Shown here in pieces: positions 3,511-6,561 of a stretch of DNA of 6,561 nt. Where the stretch lies: contig CALEQS010000294.1 in NCBI GenBank assembly GCA_937907975.1, forward strand, positions 1 to 6,561, written 5' to 3'. The position numbers were made by a program, and so were the translations under genes. The number at the start of each line of letters is the position of its first letter. Positions within the stretch are counted from its first letter, which is position 1. This DNA comes from an uncultured Clostridia bacterium (lineage in GTDB: Bacteria; Bacillota; Clostridia; Oscillospirales; Oscillospiraceae). Below the pieces are notes generated by a model that saw only the letters and a list, made by a program, of their open reading frames with translations, did no database searches and was not told where the DNA came from.

Positions 3511-6432
3511 ATGCTGAAAAATGAATGGAAGCATCTGGTGAAAAACAAGCTGATGCTGGTCGTGGTGATCGCAGTCATCACCATTCCCACGATCTATACG
3601 ACGCTGTTCCTCGGTTCCATGTGGGATCCCTATGGAAACGTGGATAAGCTGCCGGTGGCAGTGGTGAACAACGACCAGCCGGTGGATTATGAAGGAGAGA
3701 CGCTGAACGTCGGCCAGGAAATGGTCGACCAGCTGAAGGACGACGGCTCGCTGGATTTCCGCTTTGTGGACAGTGAGAGCGCTCAGCAGGGGCTGGCAGA
3801 CGGTGATTACTACATGGTCATCACCATCCCGGAGAATTTCTCTGCCAACGCCTCCAGCCTGACCAGCGACGATCCGGAGAAGATGGAGCTCAGCTATGAG
3901 ACCAACCCCGGCACCAACTACATCGCCTCCAAGATGAGCGAGACGGCCATGAAGACCATCGAGGCCTCCGTCCGGGAGAGCGTGACCAAGACCTATGTGC
4001 AGGCCGTGTATGACCAGATCGGCGTCATTGGCGACGGTATGCAGGATGCCGCTGACGGCACCGGAGAGCTTCAGGACGGCGCCGTTCAGCTGAAGGACGG
4101 CAACACCACCATGACCGACGGCCTTCAGACGCTGGCCGACAGCACCCTGACCTTTGTGAACGGCAGCGAGGAGCTGACCGAGGGCCTGGCCAGTTATGTG
4201 GACGGTGTCAGCACCGTGAACGACGGCGCCCAGACCCTGAACGACGGTGCACAGACCCTGAATGACGGCGCGCAGCAGGTGAACGACGGCGCCCAGTCCC
4301 TGAAGGACGGGGCCCAGACCCTGAACGACGGCACCCGGACCCTGGCCGATGGTGCGCAGGCCCTGAACGACGGCATCCAGTCCGCCAAGGACGGCGGCGC
4401 CTCTCTGGTCAGCGGCACACAGCAGGTGAATGACAATATGACCACGCTGAATGCGGGTCTGACGCAGCTCTATTCCGCCACGGTGACGCTCCCTGAGTCC
4501 ACTGCGGCACTGGACAGCGGCGTGGGCAGCGTTCAGAGCGGCATCGGCCAGCTCCAGAGCGGCAATCAGCAGCTTCAGGCCGGCGCGGCTCAGCTGAGCG
4601 GCGGCGCGCAGCAGCTGGATGCGGGCCTTGCCCAGATCGTGGGCGAGGACAACGCCAACTCCGTGAAGCTCCGCACCGGTGCGGAGCAGGTCATGGGTGG
4701 CATTGACACCATGGTGAGCACTATGAACAGCATGGTGTCCAGTGCCAATGAGTCCCTTGTGAACACGGCGGACACCGTCCGCACCAGTGCGAGCCAGATC
4801 CAGAGCAATCTGATCGACACCAGCAGCGCGGAGGAGAGCGTTCAGGCGGCGTCTGCCGTCGTGACCGCGGCTGTGCAGAACGGACAGCTCAGCGCCGAGG
4901 ATGCCGCTGCGATCTCCGAGGCATTGAAGGAATCGCTGACTGCGGCCAAGACGAACTATGCCTGCGGCACCAAGGCTGTTGAGGGCATGGATCAGATCGC
5001 TGATGGCCTGGAAAACGGCCAGATGACGCTGGATGAAGCCACGCAGACGAAGATCGCTGCCCTGCAGCAGGGAGCCAGCGATCTGAATGACGGTGTGAAA
5101 AGTTATACTGCCGGCGTCGATCAGGCGGCGGCGGGCACCTCCTCTCTGGTGAGCGGCGCGAGCCAGATCTCTGACGGCCTGACCCAGTCCGGCTCCGGCC
5201 TGGATGCACTGGCCAGCGGCACCGCCCAGGTCAAGGCGGGCACCAGCCAGCTGGCTGCCTCCGCTCCTACGCTGAGCGGCGGCATTGCCCAGGTCCAGCA
5301 GGGCGGCGCGGCGCTTCAGTCTCAGGGCACTTCCGCTCTGGTGAGCGGCGCGGCTCAGCTGTACGGCGGCCTGACTCAGCTGGCCGACGGCTCCAACACG
5401 CTGGCTGTTGGCAGCACCACGCTGTATGCGGGCACTCAGAGTCTGCTCACCGGCAGCAATACGCTGGCGGCCGGGACCCAGAGCCTGGCGGACGGCTCCA
5501 CCACCCTGGCAGCCGGTACCACCACTTTGGCTGACGGCACCAAGACGCTGGTCAGCAACAACGACACTCTGATGAGCGGCGCGAACCAGCTGACCGACGG
5601 CGCAAGCCAGATCGCGGACGGCTCCGATCAGCTGCTCTCCGGCAGCAAGGAGCTGGGCGACGGCCTTGACACGCTGTATGACGGCACCGACACCCTGAAG
5701 TCCAGCCTCACCGATGCGGCGGACGAGGTGAAGGCCACCAACACCAGCGATGCCGCCGTGGATCTGTTCTCCGCCCCCGTGGACACCACCGAGGAGCAGA
5801 TGACCACCGTTGAGAACAACGGCCACGCCATGGCGCCCTACATGATGAGCGTCGCCCTGTGGGTCGGCTGCATCGCCTTCAGCCTGATGTATCCTCTGAC
5901 CGAGTATTACGGCGGCAAGCTGAAGTCCGGCATGGCCTGGTGGTTCAGCAAGGCCTCCGTACTCTACCTGATCGCCATTCTCCAGGCGATGTGCATGCTG
6001 CTCTGCCTGCACATCTTCGATGGCTTCAACCCCGCCAACTGGGGCCTGACCATCGCGGTGGCCATTGCGGCTTCGCTGGCGTTCATGTCCATCATGTACT
6101 TCTTCACCAATTTCATCGGCAAAGTGGGCAGCTTCCTGATGCTGGTGTTCATGGTGGTCCAGCTGGCCGGCAGTGTGGGCACTTACCCGCTGGAGATCTC
6201 CGGCCACTTTGTCAAGTACCTGCATGACTGGGTGCCCTTCACCTACACCGTGAAGGCCTTCCGCAGCACGATCGCCGGCGGCGAGAGTGTGGAGAGCTGC
6301 ATCATCTTCATGCTGATCCTGTTCGTGGTGTTCAGCATCCTGAGCATCATGGTGTTCCGGGGCCGCGCCCGCAAGATCAAGGCCGGCAAGTCCACCCTGC
6401 ATGATTGGCTGGATGCGCATCACCTCGCCTGA
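3511..6432 (+). CDS. yhgE: YhgE/Pip family membrane protein with long heptad-repeat ectodomain
   Basis: The 973-residue product belongs to the YhgE/Pip (phage infection protein) family, related to the ABC-2 type membrane exporters and to EsaA of type VII secretion systems; the transported substrate is unknown for most members. The N-terminal family domain has one membrane segment (about 14-35) followed by conserved LPVAVVNNDQPV (47-58). A central region exposed outside the membrane contains xxLxxG heptads from about G183 to G372 and 521 to 725, with a non-repeat helical linker between (about 379-520). The C-terminal domain has about five membrane segments (roughly 772-793, 816-836, 843-866, 870-890 and 929-949) and the family motif GTYPLEISGHFVKYLHDWVP (890-909) with PFTYTVKAFR. 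AGGAG at 3495-3499 supports the ATG. A strong terminator follows, so it is monocistronic. Divergent tetR suggests inducible expression. Confidence 0.93.
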   Translation: MLKNEWKHLVKNKLMLVVVIAVITIPTIYTTLFLGSMWDPYGNVDKLPVAVVNNDQPVDYEGETLNVGQEMVDQLKDDGSLDFRFVDSESAQQGLADGDYYMVITIPENFSANASSLTSDDPEKMELSYETNPGTNYIASKMSETAMKTIEASVRESVTKTYVQAVYDQIGVIGDGMQDAADGTGELQDGAVQLKDGNTTMTDGLQTLADSTLTFVNGSEELTEGLASYVDGVSTVNDGAQTLNDGAQTLNDGAQQVNDGAQSLKDGAQTLNDGTRTLADGAQALNDGIQSAKDGGASLVSGTQQVNDNMTTLNAGLTQLYSATVTLPESTAALDSGVGSVQSGIGQLQSGNQQLQAGAAQLSGGAQQLDAGLAQIVGEDNANSVKLRTGAEQVMGGIDTMVSTMNSMVSSANESLVNTADTVRTSASQIQSNLIDTSSAEESVQAASAVVTAAVQNGQLSAEDAAAISEALKESLTAAKTNYACGTKAVEGMDQIADGLENGQMTLDEATQTKIAALQQGASDLNDGVKSYTAGVDQAAAGTSSLVSGASQISDGLTQSGSGLDALASGTAQVKAGTSQLAASAPTLSGGIAQVQQGGAALQSQGTSALVSGAAQLYGGLTQLADGSNTLAVGSTTLYAGTQSLLTGSNTLAAGTQSLADGSTTLAAGTTTLADGTKTLVSNNDTLMSGANQLTDGASQIADGSDQLLSGSKELGDGLDTLYDGTDTLKSSLTDAADEVKATNTSDAAVDLFSAPVDTTEEQMTTVENNGHAMAPYMMSVALWVGCIAFSLMYPLTEYYGGKLKSGMAWWFSKASVLYLIAILQAMCMLLCLHIFDGFNPANWGLTIAVAIAASLAFMSIMYFFTNFIGKVGSFLMLVFMVVQLAGSVGTYPLEISGHFVKYLHDWVPFTYTVKAFRSTIAGGESVESCIIFMLILFVVFSILSIMVFRGRARKIKAGKSTLHDWLDAHHLA
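4216..4395 (+). repeat. 21-bp tandem repeats inside the YhgE/Pip gene
   Basis: About eight and a half units of 21 bp encode consecutive heptads of the form LNDGAQT (residues 236-295). Several units differ by only a few bases, for example units beginning CTGAACGACGG or GTGAACGACGG, so the repetition shows at DNA level as well as in protein. Units outside this block keep the protein pattern but have diverged in sequence. Confidence 0.8.
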
Positions 6433-6448
6433 CCTTCTTGAAAAAATG

Positions 6449-6488
6449 AAATCGTCGCAGAACATGGCGTTCTGCGGCGATTTTTTTT
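6449..6488 (+). terminator. Intrinsic terminator of the YhgE/Pip gene
   Basis: Arms 6449-6463 and 6469-6483 form a 15-bp stem with a single G-U pair and loop ATGGC, followed by eight T residues (6481-6488). It begins 17 bases after the stop codon. This is a textbook rho-independent terminator on the plus strand; the A-rich left flank could give weaker activity on the minus strand. Confidence 0.92.
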
Positions 6489-6561
6489 GCCTGCCGCGCC
6501 TGCGTCGAAACGATGGAATGTGACAGGGTGGTTCCTCTAAGATGAAAGCGCAGAGAGGAGA
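6489..6561. other. Right-edge sequence without a recognisable gene
   Basis: No supported coding region or promoter. There is a 6-bp inverted pair TCCTCT/AGAGGA (6533-6538 and 6554-6559), and the window ends in a purine-rich AGAGAGGAGA that could be the ribosome binding site of a gene starting just outside. Confidence 0.4.

Noticed and set aside
4216..4395. Regular direct repeats as a possible CRISPR array
   Set aside because: Period is 21 bp with no unique spacers, and the units encode in-frame heptads of a membrane protein.
3478..6465. A 995-codon open frame on the minus strand opposite the whole YhgE/Pip gene
   Set aside because: It lies exactly codon-on-codon opposite the real gene, where stops can only come from sense codons TTA, CTA and TCA. 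These codons are avoided in this GC-rich gene, so the frame stays open. Its product is a His/Gln/Gly-rich repeat mirror with no family resemblance.
6542..6561. ATG at 6542 as the start of a next gene
   Set aside because: Only six codons are visible, with no ribosome binding site at the right distance; the purine-rich end looks more like a leader for a gene beyond the window.

Overview
The window looks like chromosomal DNA of a fairly GC-rich, anaerobic, gut-type Clostridium relative (Bacillota, probably Oscillospiraceae such as Flavonifractor or Pseudoflavonifractor). This is inferred from the clostridial-type suf gene order, AGGAGG-type ribosome binding sites, a YhgE/Pip exporter-like protein, and two intergenic inverted-repeat elements of a style I associate with those genomes. 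I have no database match to back the genus.

Region 1 (1-1690, minus strand) is the start of a suf iron-sulfur cluster assembly operon. A promoter near 1624-1652 drives sufC (ATPase), whose stop overlaps the start of sufB (scaffold). sufB runs off the left edge of the window.

Region 2 (about 1688-2059) has no gene. It holds a minus-strand terminator-like hairpin and two separate repeat elements built as inverted repeats (1748-1863 and 1896-2011).

Region 3 (2060-3288, minus strand) holds a TetR-family regulator followed by a small flavoprotein with a compact four-cysteine motif. The flavoprotein has its own promoter just after the tetR stop codon. That promoter has a 19-bp spacer with a dyad in it, the architecture used by MerR-family activators.

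Region 4 (3289-6561, plus strand) starts with a 222-bp AT-rich divergent control region containing a good sigma-A promoter and several dyads. It is followed by one large gene for a YhgE/Pip-family membrane protein with about 58 Gly-registered heptads, and a strong intrinsic terminator. The last 70 bases hold no recognisable gene. The TetR regulator and YhgE/Pip gene form a familiar divergent regulator-target pair, so the TetR protein most likely represses the exporter and itself.

I see no CRISPR array, tRNA, rRNA, transposase or phage gene, and no clearly new multi-gene system. The most interesting points are the MerR-type promoter without a MerR gene beside it, the phase-locked heptad architecture of the YhgE protein, and the repeat-packed intergenic region.
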